Shown in pieces: positions 37,316 through 45,352 of a stretch of DNA of 48,833 nt (position 1 is its first letter; each line of letters starts with the position of its first letter). The notes beneath the pieces were generated by a model. It saw only the letters and a program-made list of their open reading frames with translations, did not search any database and had not been told where the DNA came from. A program made the translations under genes and the position numbers. The stretch comes from Azospirillum endophyticum (lineage in GTDB: Bacteria > Pseudomonadota > Alphaproteobacteria > Azospirillales > Azospirillaceae): positions 247 through 49,079 of the forward strand of contig NZ_JAENHM010000053.1 of assembly GCF_016595245.1 (NCBI RefSeq), given 5' to 3'.

Positions 37316-37774
37316 TTACACCTTGCGCGTCTCGTAGTCGGTGAAGCAGGCGGCGCGCGGGGTGTAGCCGCCGGCGAAATGGGGAGAGGAGACGATCATG
37401 TCGGCGGTGGCCTCGTTGCAGGCCATCGGGATGTTGTAGAGCGTCGCCAGCCGGGTCAGCGCCTTCACGTCGACATCGTGCGGCTGGGCGGTCATCGGAT
37501 CGACGAAGAAGACCAGCAGGTCGATTCGTCCCTCCGCGATCATCGCGCCGATCTGCTGGTCGCCGCCGAGTGGCCCGCTCTTCAGCGGGGTCACGTCCAG
37601 GCCGGGATGGGCGTCGCGCACCTTCTGGCCGGTTGTGCCGGTCGCCCAGTAGGCGTGGCCGTCCAGCGCCGCGATGTTGGTGCCGATCCAGGCGATGAGA
37701 TCCGCCTTGCGGGCGTCGTGGGCGACGAGGGCGATGCGCTTGCGGGGCTGCGGGCTGGATTGCGGGCTGGTCAT
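37316..37774 (-). CDS. mgsA: methylglyoxal synthase
   Basis: Converts dihydroxyacetone phosphate to methylglyoxal and phosphate, a bypass used when triose phosphates pile up; 152 residues. Key residues match E. coli MgsA: ALVAHDARK (His19), ATGTTG, GPLGGDQQIGA (Asp72), FFVDPMTAQPHDVDVKAL (His99 and Asp102), NEATADMIVSSPHF. GGAG lies about 10 bases before the ATG. An operator of the hexuronate family sits 27 bases upstream, implying co-control with uronate breakdown. Confidence 0.96.
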   Translation of the reverse strand: MTSPQSSPQPRKRIALVAHDARKADLIAWIGTNIAALDGHAYWATGTTGQKVRDAHPGLDVTPLKSGPLGGDQQIGAMIAEGRIDLLVFFVDPMTAQPHDVDVKALTRLATLYNIPMACNEATADMIVSSPHFAGGYTPRAACFTDYETRKV

Positions 37775-37800
37775 GGACGGGCACTCCGGACGAAGACCCC

Positions 37801-37814
37801 TCACTAATATATCA
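37801..37814. promoter_or_regulatory. hexuronate operator site 2 (mgsA)
   Basis: TCACTAATATATCA (minus strand TGATATATTAGTGA) ends 27 bases before the mgsA start, where it would overlap the promoter. Confidence 0.6.
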
Positions 37815-37934
37815 CCCTGGCGCCCAGCGCAACGCGACCCGCCGTCCCGCCTGCCACCCTCTTCCCATCGGCGACTTTGTCGCACTCTCCGCCGCCTGAA
37901 ATGTCCGGGACGCCATCATTAACCCTTGCCCGGC

Positions 37935-37953
37935 TTACTAGTATATTAGTATG
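37935..37953. promoter_or_regulatory. hexuronate operator site 3 (kduI)
   Basis: TTACTAGTATATTAGTATG contains ACTA and TAGT arms around GTATAT, the most symmetric copy. It lies 55 bases before kduI. The mgsA and kduI sites share one divergent intergenic region. Confidence 0.65.
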
Positions 37954-38007
37954 ATGGCGCCAGACCCGCCGGATCGCCGGCTGCACAGAGTTGAAGGACC
38001 ATCCACC

Positions 38008-38844
38008 ATGAAGATCTCCGTCCGGCACGCATCCCACCCCGACGCGGTTCGCGGCTTCGACACCGAGACCCTGCGCGACCATTTCCTGGTCCCGACCCTG
38101 TTCGAGGCGGACGAGACGGTCTTCACCTACAGCCACATCGACCGTTTCGTCGTCGGCGGCGCCATGCCGGTCGCCGGTCCGCTGAAGCTGGATTCCTCCA
38201 AGGAGATCGGCTCGCCCAACTTCCTCGACCGGCGCGAGCTGGGCGTGGTCAATGTCGGCGGCGCCGGCCGCGTCACCGTCGACGGGGCGGTGTACGAACT
38301 GGCGCCGCGCGACGCGCTCTATGTCGCGATGGGCAGCAAGGACGTCGTCTTCGAAAGCCTGGACCGCCGCGAGCCGGCCAAGTTCTACCTGAACAGCACC
38401 CCCGCCCATGCCCGCTTCGAGACGATGAAGATCTCGATCGGCCAGGCCAAGGCCGTGCATCTCGGCGACCCGGCCCAGTCGAACGAGCGCACCATCTACC
38501 AGATGATCCACCCGGACGTGGTCCGCACGGCGCAGCTGGTGCTGGGCATGACGGTGCTGAAGCCGAACAACATGTGGAACACGATGCCGTGCCACACCCA
38601 TGACCGGCGCTGCGAGGTGTATTTCTACTTCGACCTGCCGGATGACGCCCGCGTCATCCACATGATGGGCGAGCCGGAGCAGACCCGCCACATCGTCGTC
38701 GCCAACGAGCAGGCGGTGATCTCGCCGCCCTGGTCGATCCATTCCGGCGTCGGCACCCGCAACTACACCTTCATCTGGGCGATGGGCGGCGACAACCAGG
38801 ACTTCACGGACATGGACTTCGTCGCCATGGACCGTCTGCGCTGA
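38008..38844 (+). CDS. kduI: 5-dehydro-4-deoxy-D-glucuronate isomerase KduI
   Basis: Encodes 278 residues. It isomerises 5-keto-4-deoxyuronate from pectin (or alginate-type) unsaturated uronate to 2,5-diketo-3-deoxygluconate. The double cupin fold carries the zinc ligands in MPCHTHDRRCEVYFYFDL (two His and Glu) and a later His in SIHSGVGTRNYTFIWAMGGDNQ. The start is the ATG that begins MKISVRHASHPD; an upstream in-frame ATG lies inside the operator region. Confidence 0.97.
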   Translation: MKISVRHASHPDAVRGFDTETLRDHFLVPTLFEADETVFTYSHIDRFVVGGAMPVAGPLKLDSSKEIGSPNFLDRRELGVVNVGGAGRVTVDGAVYELAPRDALYVAMGSKDVVFESLDRREPAKFYLNSTPAHARFETMKISIGQAKAVHLGDPAQSNERTIYQMIHPDVVRTAQLVLGMTVLKPNNMWNTMPCHTHDRRCEVYFYFDLPDDARVIHMMGEPEQTRHIVVANEQAVISPPWSIHSGVGTRNYTFIWAMGGDNQDFTDMDFVAMDRLR

Positions 38845-38887
38845 CGCGCCACCGGACATAACCAACTTATAAGAACGGAAACCAACC

Positions 38888-39646
38888 ATGACCATTTCGT
38901 TCGACCTGACCGGCAAGGTGGCGCTGGTCACCGGCGCCAACACCGGCATCGGCCAGGGCATCGCCCTGGCGCTGGCCCAGGCCGGCGCCGACATCGCCGC
39001 CGTCGACGTGGTGTCGCTGGACGAGACCAAGGGTCTGGTCGAGGCGACCGGCCGCAAGTTCCTCGGCATCCACGCCGACCTGACCTCCATCGCCCCGGTC
39101 CAGGGGCTGGTGGAGGAGACGGTCGCCAAGCTCGGCGGGCTGGACATCCTGGTCAACAACGCCGGCATGATCCGCCGCGCCGATGCCGTCGACTTCTCCG
39201 AAGCCGACTGGGACGCGGTGATGAACCTCAACCTCAAGACGGTGTTCTTCCTCTGCCAGGCCTTCGGCCGCTACGCCATCGCCGAGGGCCGCAAGGGCAA
39301 GATCATCAACATCGCCTCGATGCTGTCCTTCCAGGGCGGCATCCGCGTGCCGTCCTACACCGCCTCCAAGAGCGGCGTCGCCGGCATCACCAAGCTTCTG
39401 GCCTGCGAATGGGCCGGCAAGGGCATCAACGTGAATGCCATCGCGCCGGGCTATGTCGCCACCAACAACACCGCGGCGCTCCGCGCCGACGAGAACCGCA
39501 GCGCCGAGATCCTCGGCCGCATCCCGGCCGGGCGCTGGAGCCTGCCGTCCGACATCGGCGGTCCGGCGGTGTTCCTGGCGTCGGATGCCGCCGACTACAT
39601 CCATGGCACCATCCTGCCCGTCGACGGCGGCTGGCTGGCGCGCTGA
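38888..39646 (+). CDS. kduD: 2-dehydro-3-deoxy-D-gluconate 5-dehydrogenase KduD
   Basis: Short-chain dehydrogenase, 252 residues, that reduces 2,5-diketo-3-deoxygluconate to KDG. Cofactor motif VTGANTGIGQG, NNAGMIRRADAVDFSEADWD, active-site Ser in INIASMLSFQGG and YTASK. The RRADAVDFSE and PAGRWSLPSDIGGPAVFLASDAADYIHG segments are typical of KduD. It lies 43 bases after kduI, probably in one operon. Confidence 0.96.
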   Translation: MTISFDLTGKVALVTGANTGIGQGIALALAQAGADIAAVDVVSLDETKGLVEATGRKFLGIHADLTSIAPVQGLVEETVAKLGGLDILVNNAGMIRRADAVDFSEADWDAVMNLNLKTVFFLCQAFGRYAIAEGRKGKIINIASMLSFQGGIRVPSYTASKSGVAGITKLLACEWAGKGINVNAIAPGYVATNNTAALRADENRSAEILGRIPAGRWSLPSDIGGPAVFLASDAADYIHGTILPVDGGWLAR

Positions 39647-39657
39647 CATGACGCGGC

Positions 39658-39683
39658 CCGTCCCCGCCCCGATGCGGGGACGG
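39658..39683. terminator. strong hairpin between kduD and kdgF
   Basis: CCGTCCCCGC pairs perfectly with GCGGGGACGG around CCCGAT. No T-run follows, so it may lower rather than stop read-through, or protect the upstream mRNA end. Confidence 0.5.
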
Positions 39684-39709
39684 CGTCCGACAGGGGAGGA
39701 ATTCAAAGC

Positions 39710-40078
39710 ATGACCACCGACGTGTTCGTGACCGCGGGCGACATCCCGTGGCAGGATCTGGGCGACGGCGTGCGCCGCAAGATCCTCGGCTACAACGACA
39801 CGATGATGATGGTGCGGGTGGAGTTCGAGGCCGGCGCCATCGGCGCGCAGCATCGCCATCCCCATGTCCAGTGCGCCGTGGTGGAGAAGGGGTCCTTCGA
39901 CGTCACCATCGACGGCCGGACGCAGCGCCTGAACACCGGCGACGGCTATATGGTGCCGTCCAACATCCTGCATGGCGTCGTGGCGCTGGAGCCGGGCGTG
40001 CTGCTCGACATCTTCACGCCGATCCGCGAGGACTTCCTGGGCGAGCCGGTGGCCTACGCCGCGGCGGACGCCAAGTAA
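39710..40078 (+). CDS. kdgF: cupin protein KdgF (unsaturated uronate linearisation)
   Basis: Encodes 122 residues forming a single cupin. KdgF opens the ring of 4,5-unsaturated monouronates to give the KduI substrate. Metal ligands are visible in GAIGAQHRHPHVQCAVVEKG and ILHGVVALEPG. GGGGAGGAATTC is a strong ribosome binding site. It follows kduD after 63 bases with a hairpin between. The call rests on the context as well as the cupin motifs. Confidence 0.88.
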   Translation: MTTDVFVTAGDIPWQDLGDGVRRKILGYNDTMMMVRVEFEAGAIGAQHRHPHVQCAVVEKGSFDVTIDGRTQRLNTGDGYMVPSNILHGVVALEPGVLLDIFTPIREDFLGEPVAYAAADAK

Positions 40079-40090
40079 GCCCTCCGGCCC

Positions 40091-40873
40091 TCAGACCGGA
40101 TCGCCGGGCGCGGTGAAGTAGCGCGGATAGTCGCGGCGGATGTCGGCGATCGAGATCTGCAAATCGTCCAGATGGTCGTCCAGCGCCTTGATGGCCGCCG
40201 CGGGATCGTTGGCCGCCACCGCGTCGAGGATGGCCGTGTGCTCGGCGATCACCTCGGCGATGCGGCCGCGCACCGGCAGGGTCAGCAGGCGGTAGCGGTC
40301 GATCTGCACCTTGGTCTGCTGGATCAGCGTCCAGAAGCCGGGATAGCCGGCGATCTCCGCGATCAGCGCGTGGAACGCCTCGTCGGCCTGATGGAAGCCT
40401 TCGTAGTTGGCGGTTTCCTGCATCTCCCGCTGAAGTTCCAGGTTGGCGCGCAGCGCGGCGATCTGGCTGCGGCTGGCGCGGGCCGCCGCATAGCGCACCG
40501 TCGCCTCCTCCAGCGCCTTGCGGATGGCGAAGGCTTCCGGCAGGGCGTCGAGCGGGATGCGCGAGACGAAGGTGCCCGACTGCGGGAAAATCTCGATCAG
40601 CCCCTCGTCGGCCAGTTTCAGCACCGCCTCGCGCACCGGGGTGCGGCTGACGCCGTAGGCTTCGGCGATCTGCTTTTCGGCGATGGCGTCGCCGGGCTTG
40701 CGCTTCAGCGAGACGATCTCGGCCCGCAGGTCGCGGTAGATGCGCGACGCCACGGTCGCGGCGCGGCGCGGCGGGCGCACCGTCGCGGCCGGGGCCGCGG
40801 CACGGCGCACGGTCGCGGAAACCAGGCCGCCCTCATCCTCTGTCGTCGCGACCTTCTTCACCGATGGCTCCAT
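40091..40873 (-). CDS. GntR-family (FCD) transcriptional regulator, copy 2
   Basis: Encodes 260 residues, closely similar along its whole length to the gntR at 36512: winged helix EKQIAEAYGVSRTPVREAVLKLADEGLIEIFPQSGTFVSRIPL and FCD domain ADEAFHALIAEI, EHTAILDAV, DDHLDDL. Only the low-complexity N-terminal 40 residues differ freely. It is convergent with kdgF (12 bases) and divergent from uxaC. No operator of the shared family lies before its own start; the nearest one faces uxaC. Confidence 0.92.
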   Translation of the reverse strand: MEPSVKKVATTEDEGGLVSATVRRAAAPAATVRPPRRAATVASRIYRDLRAEIVSLKRKPGDAIAEKQIAEAYGVSRTPVREAVLKLADEGLIEIFPQSGTFVSRIPLDALPEAFAIRKALEEATVRYAAARASRSQIAALRANLELQREMQETANYEGFHQADEAFHALIAEIAGYPGFWTLIQQTKVQIDRYRLLTLPVRGRIAEVIAEHTAILDAVAANDPAAAIKALDDHLDDLQISIADIRRDYPRYFTAPGDPV

Positions 40874-40989
40874 TCCGGCAGGCGTGTAACCGGGCGGCGA
40901 TCGGCCTCCCGCACGATGTTCCTCATGTCCTGCAATCTACCCGTCCCCCTTCGCCAAGGTCAAATCCATCGCCGGGAACCCAAACGGCC

Positions 40990-41028
40990 GGGGTGCGGCG
41001 ATGGGGTGCGGCGATGGGGTGCGGCGAC
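40990..41028. repeat. three tandem 13-base units
   Basis: GGGGTGCGGCGAT occurs three times in a row (last unit ends C) in the space between gntR-2 and uxaC. The copy number is probably variable. The remainder of 40874-41197 holds operator site 4 and no gene. Confidence 0.8.
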
Positions 41029-41090
41029 TGGGCGCAGCCGATCGGGGCGCCGATGCCGCGACAGGGGAACGATTGGGCTTGCAATCAGAT

Positions 41091-41107
41091 CTGATATATT
41101 AATATTA
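41091..41107. promoter_or_regulatory. hexuronate operator site 4 (uxaC)
   Basis: CTGATATATTAATATTA, sharing TGATATATTA with site 2 and GATATATTA with site 1, lies about 90 bases before uxaC. Confidence 0.55.
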
Positions 41108-41197
41108 TACAGCCAGCCGGTAGGGACGGTCCCCCGCACGGACCCCGCCTTTTCCCCACCCTGCTTTTGCCCTTCTCTTGCAGCGTAGAGGCTTCCG

Positions 41198-42598
41198 ATG
41201 CTTCACCCCGACCGTCTTTTCCCGAGCGACCCGACGCAACGTGCCATCGCGCGCCGCCTGTACGGCGAAGTCGCCGCCCTGCCGATCGTCAGCCCGCACG
41301 GCCACACCGATCCGTCCTGGTTCGCGCAGAATGAGGCGTTCCCCGATCCGGCCAGCCTGTTCGTCAAGCCCGATCATTATGCATTCCGCATGCTCTACAG
41401 CCAGGGAATTCCGCTGGAGCAGCTGGGCGTGCCGCGCAAGGACGGCGGGGAGACCTCTTCCGATTCGCGCGCCATCTGGCGCCTGCTGGCCTCCAACTGG
41501 CACCTGTTCCGCGGCACGCCGACCTCGATGTGGCTGACCCATGCCTTCGAGACGGTGTTCGGCGTCACCGAACGGCTGAGCGCCGCCAGCGCCGACCGCA
41601 TCTACGACCAGATCGAAGCGTGCCTGGGCAAGCCGGAGTTCCGTCCGCGCGCCCTGTTCGAGCGCTTCAACCTCGAAGTGCTGGCGACCACCGAATCGCC
41701 GCTCGACCCGCTGGTGCACCACAAGGCGATCCGCGAGAGCGGCTGGAAGGGCCGGGTCATCACCGCCTTCCGTCCCGACCCGGTCGTCGATCCGGAATTC
41801 GAGGGCTTCCGCGAGAACCTCGCCGAGCTGGCCCGCATCACCGGCAAGGACACAGCGACCTGGGACGGCTACCTCGCCGCCCTGGCCGACCGCCGCCTCT
41901 ATTTCAAGAGCTACGGCGCCACCTCGACCGACCACGGCCACCCGACGGCGGCGACCGCCGACCTGGCCCGCGCCGAGGCCGAGAAGCTGTTCGACATCGT
42001 CCGCCGCGGCGGCGCGACGGCCGAGGAAGCCGAGCTGTTCCGCGCCCAGATGCTGACCGAGATGGCGCGGATGAGCCTGGAAGACGGTCTGGTCATGCAG
42101 ATCCACCCCGGCAGCTTCCGCAACCACAACGACGTGGTGTTCCAGCGCTTCGGCCGCGACAAGGGCGCCGACATCCCGAGCGGCACCGAGTATGTGCGGG
42201 CGCTGAAGCCGCTGCTCGACCGCTTCGGCAACGAGCGCGACCTGACCATCATCCTGTTCACCCTGGATGAGGACAGCTATTCCCGCGAGCTGGCGCCGCT
42301 GGCCGGCCATTACCCGGCGCTGCGCGTCGGCCCGGCCTGGTGGTTCCACGACAGCCCCGAGGGCATGCGCCGCTACCGCGAGATGGTCACGGAGACCGCC
42401 GGCTTCTACAACACGGTCGGCTTCAACGACGACACCCGCGCCTTCTGCTCGATCCCGGCCCGCCACGACGTGTCGCGCCGCGTCGATTGCAGCTTCCTCG
42501 CCCGTCTGGTCTCCGAGCACCGGATGGAAGAGGACGAGGCCGCGGATCTGGCGGTCGACCTCGCCTACCGCCTCGCCAAGAACGCCTACAAGCTGTAA
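41198..42598 (+). CDS. uxaC: glucuronate isomerase UxaC
   Basis: Encodes 466 residues. It isomerises D-glucuronate to fructuronate and D-galacturonate to tagaturonate. The amidohydrolase-type metal site starts at LPIVSPHGHTDPSWF; late motifs are GPAWWFHDSPEGMRRYRE, GFNDDTRAF and ARHDVSRRVDCSFLA, all typical of UxaC. It is the first gene of the uxaC-uxaA-eamA-kdgK group. Confidence 0.97.
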   Translation: MLHPDRLFPSDPTQRAIARRLYGEVAALPIVSPHGHTDPSWFAQNEAFPDPASLFVKPDHYAFRMLYSQGIPLEQLGVPRKDGGETSSDSRAIWRLLASNWHLFRGTPTSMWLTHAFETVFGVTERLSAASADRIYDQIEACLGKPEFRPRALFERFNLEVLATTESPLDPLVHHKAIRESGWKGRVITAFRPDPVVDPEFEGFRENLAELARITGKDTATWDGYLAALADRRLYFKSYGATSTDHGHPTAATADLARAEAEKLFDIVRRGGATAEEAELFRAQMLTEMARMSLEDGLVMQIHPGSFRNHNDVVFQRFGRDKGADIPSGTEYVRALKPLLDRFGNERDLTIILFTLDEDSYSRELAPLAGHYPALRVGPAWWFHDSPEGMRRYREMVTETAGFYNTVGFNDDTRAFCSIPARHDVSRRVDCSFLARLVSEHRMEEDEAADLAVDLAYRLAKNAYKL

Positions 42599-42606
42599 CG
42601 CCTGCC

Positions 42607-42720
42607 CTCCCTCTCCCCCCGGGGAGAGGGTCGGGGTGAGGGGGATGCACTGCAGGATTTTCCCCAAGGTCCTGCCACGCTCCCCCCTCACCCTAACCCT
42701 CTCCCCGGGGGGGAGAGGGG
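42607..42720. repeat. dispersed paired inverted repeat, copy C
   Basis: CCTCTCCCCCC-GGGGAGAGGG and its mirrored partner ending CCTCTCCCC-GGGGGGGAGAGG fill the gap between uxaC and uxaA. It is close in sequence to copy B. Confidence 0.8.
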
Positions 42721-42757
42721 ACATCGCGACATCGCGTCTCCTCAAGGACATCTTCCC

Positions 42758-44281
42758 ATGGCATCGCTGACCATCCGCCTGCACCCCGCCGACAACGTCG
42801 TCGTCGCCGGCGCCGACCTGGAGCCGGGCACCAATCTGCCCGGTACCGAAGTCGCGACCACCGGACCGGTGCCGGCCGGGCACAAGGTCGCGGTGCGCGC
42901 CATCGCGCTGGGCGAACCGGTGCGCAAGTACAACCAGGTCATCGGCTTCGCCACCGCGGCGATCCAGCCGGGCGACCATGTCCACGTCCACAACATGGGC
43001 ATGGGCAGCGATTTCGAGCGCGACTATGCCTATGGCGCCGACGTCCATCCGGTCGAGCCGATCCCGGAGGCCGAGCGCGCCACCTTCCAGGGCATCCTTC
43101 GCCCGGACGGCCGCGTCGCCACCCGCAACTACATCGGCGTGCTGACCTCGGTGAACTGCTCCGCCACCGCGGCGCGGATGATCGCCGACCATTTCCGCGG
43201 CCCTGCGCTCGCCGCCTACCCCAACATCGACGGCGTCGTCGCGCTGACCCACGGCTACGGCTGCGGCATGGCCGGCAGCGGCGAGGTGATGGACACGCTG
43301 CGCCGGACCATCGCCGGCTACGCCCGCCACCCGAACTTCGCCGCGGTGATCCTGCTCGGTCTCGGCTGCGAGGTGAACCAGATCGACAAGCTGATGGAGG
43401 CCACCGGCCTGGAGGAGGGCGCCCGCGTCATCCCCATCGGCATCCAGGACATGGGCGGCACCGCGGCGGCGGCCCGCGAGGGCATCCGCCGGATCGAGGC
43501 GCTGCTGCCGGAGATCGACGACGTCAAGCGCCAGACCCTGCCGGCCAGCCACCTGACGCTGGCGCTGCAATGCGGCGGCTCCGACGGCTATTCGGGCATC
43601 ACCGCCAACCCGGCGCTGGGCTATGCCGTCGACCTGCTGGTGCGCAACGGCGGCACCGCCGTGCTGAGCGAGACGCCGGAGGTCTATGGCGCCGAGCATC
43701 TGCTGACCCGCCGCGCCGTCCGCCGCGAGGTCGGCGAGGCGCTGGTCGAGCGCATCGGCTGGTGGGAGGAATATACCAGCCGCACCGGCGGCGAGATGAA
43801 CAACAACCCGTCGCCCGGCAACAAGAAGGGCGGCCTGACCACCATCCTGGAGAAGTCGCTGGGCGCGGTCGCCAAGGGCGGCACCACCCCGATGACCGCC
43901 GTCTACCGCTATGCCGAGCCGATCACCGACAAGGGCTTCGTCTTCATGGATACCCCCGGCTACGATCCCGTCTCGGCGACCGGCCAGGTGGCGGGCGGCG
44001 CCAACGTGCTGTGCTTCACCACCGGGCGCGGCTCGGTGTTCGGCTGCAAGCCGACGCCCAGCCTGAAGCTGGCGACCAACAGCACGCTGTTCCGCCGGAT
44101 GCCGGACGACATGGACATCGATTGCGGCGCCATCGCCACCGGCGACGCCTCGATCGAGGAAATCGGCCGCGCGATCTTCCAACTGGTGCTCGACACCGCG
44201 TCGGGCCGCAAGACCAAGAGCGAGGAACTCGGCGTCGGCGCCGATGAATTCGCTCCCTGGCAAATGGGCGCGGTCATGTAA
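42758..44281 (+). CDS. uxaA: altronate dehydratase UxaA
   Basis: Encodes 507 residues. It dehydrates D-altronate to KDG. An N-terminal SAF domain (about 5-80, DNVVVAGADLEPGTNL) joins the long GD_AH_C catalytic domain (RVATRNYIGVLTSVNCSATAA, HGYGCGMAG, LALQCGGSDGYSGITANPALGYAVD, GNKKGGLTTILEKSLGAVAKGG). Galactarate dehydratase shares this fold; the context with uxaC and kdgK favours altronate. A terminator-like hairpin follows. Confidence 0.93.
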   Translation: MASLTIRLHPADNVVVAGADLEPGTNLPGTEVATTGPVPAGHKVAVRAIALGEPVRKYNQVIGFATAAIQPGDHVHVHNMGMGSDFERDYAYGADVHPVEPIPEAERATFQGILRPDGRVATRNYIGVLTSVNCSATAARMIADHFRGPALAAYPNIDGVVALTHGYGCGMAGSGEVMDTLRRTIAGYARHPNFAAVILLGLGCEVNQIDKLMEATGLEEGARVIPIGIQDMGGTAAAAREGIRRIEALLPEIDDVKRQTLPASHLTLALQCGGSDGYSGITANPALGYAVDLLVRNGGTAVLSETPEVYGAEHLLTRRAVRREVGEALVERIGWWEEYTSRTGGEMNNNPSPGNKKGGLTTILEKSLGAVAKGGTTPMTAVYRYAEPITDKGFVFMDTPGYDPVSATGQVAGGANVLCFTTGRGSVFGCKPTPSLKLATNSTLFRRMPDDMDIDCGAIATGDASIEEIGRAIFQLVLDTASGRKTKSEELGVGADEFAPWQMGAVM

Positions 44282-44298
44282 GGGGGCATCCCCCTTTT
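44281..44298 (+). terminator. terminator-like hairpin after uxaA
   Basis: AGGGGG-CAT-CCCCCT followed by TTT, starting at the last base of the uxaA stop. The loop is tight. It could reduce transcription into the transporter gene. Confidence 0.5.
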
Positions 44299-44441
44299 CG
44301 AAGAACCGTTGACGAGCCGGCGCCATGCCAGACAGTTCCATCCCCCGCACAGAAGCCGGCCCCTTACCGGCGCCCAACCCGGTAAACGCGCCGCAGCCCC
44401 CGATCCAGCCGGCTGGTCCGGGGTCCAGGGGCACGGAGCCG

Positions 44442-45308
44442 ATGCGGGCGATCCTGCTGGTGGTGCTGGCGGTCGCCTGCCTGTCCTGCTCCGACGCCAC
44501 GGCGAAATATCTCGGCCGCACCCTGCCGCCGGCCGAGATCGCCTGGATGCGCTACGCCGTCTTCGCCGCGCTGGTGATGCCGCTGGCGCTCCGCGGCGGA
44601 GCGCTGCGGGTGCTGAAGACGACGCGCCCGGGGCTCCAGACCGTGCGCGGCCTCGGCATGCTGGGGTCGGCCCTGTTCTTCATCATGGCGATGCAGCATC
44701 TGCCGCTGGCCGAAGCCGCGGCGATCAGCTTCGTCTCCCCCGTCTTCGTCACCGTGCTGTCGATCCTGTTCCTGAGCGAGAAGGTCGGCATCCGCCGCTG
44801 GATCGCCCTGCTCGTCGGGCTGGCCGGCGTGCTGATCGTCATCCGGCCGGGGGCCGACGGTTTCCAGCCGGCCTCGCTGCTGCCGGTCCTGACCGCCTTC
44901 AGCTGGGCCCTGGGGCTGGTGGCGACGCGCAAAATGACGGTGCGGGAGAACCCGCTGACCACCATGCTGTGGAGCGCCCTGATCGGACTGATCGTGCTGA
45001 CGGCGCTGCTTCCCCTGCACGCCGTCTGGCCGACGCCGTGGGAGATGCTGCTGGGGGCCTTCATCGGGCTGGTCTACACCCTGTCGCAATGGCTGCTGAT
45101 CCTGGCCTACCGCCAGGGCGAGGCGTCGGTGCTGGCGCCCTTCACCTATGTCCAGCTGATCTGGTCCACGGCGCTGGGATTCCTCGTCTTCGGCGCGGTG
45201 CCCGACCATTGGACCTTCGCCGGCACCGGCGTGATCATCGCCAGCGGCCTCTACACCGCGCACCGCGAACGGATGCGGGCACGGGAACGCCGCGCGGCGG
45301 CGCCATGA
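44442..45308 (+). CDS. EamA/DMT-family transporter
   Basis: About 288 residues with ten predicted membrane helices and two EamA repeats (AEIAWMRYAVFAALVMPLAL, AAISFVSPVFVTVLSILFLSEKVG; then ASVLAPFTYVQLIWSTALGFLVFG). I chose the ATG with GGAG in front that starts at the first helix (MRAILLVVLAV). An ATG at 44325 would add a Pro-rich 39-residue extension with no family match. Its setting between uxaA and kdgK suggests transport of a uronate or its product, but EamA substrates are varied and the direction is unknown. Confidence 0.85.
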   Translation: MRAILLVVLAVACLSCSDATAKYLGRTLPPAEIAWMRYAVFAALVMPLALRGGALRVLKTTRPGLQTVRGLGMLGSALFFIMAMQHLPLAEAAAISFVSPVFVTVLSILFLSEKVGIRRWIALLVGLAGVLIVIRPGADGFQPASLLPVLTAFSWALGLVATRKMTVRENPLTTMLWSALIGLIVLTALLPLHAVWPTPWEMLLGAFIGLVYTLSQWLLILAYRQGEASVLAPFTYVQLIWSTALGFLVFGAVPDHWTFAGTGVIIASGLYTAHRERMRARERRAAAP

Positions 45309-45352
45309 CCAAGATTTCGCCGGGGCGTTCCCCCGGCTTGTGGAGAGGAAGC

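Noticed and set aside
41105..44521. Open frame of 1138 codons on the minus strand
   Set aside because: It is antisense to uxaC and uxaA, which have full-length family matches. Its translation is repetitive His/Gly/Ala/Arg without any domain.
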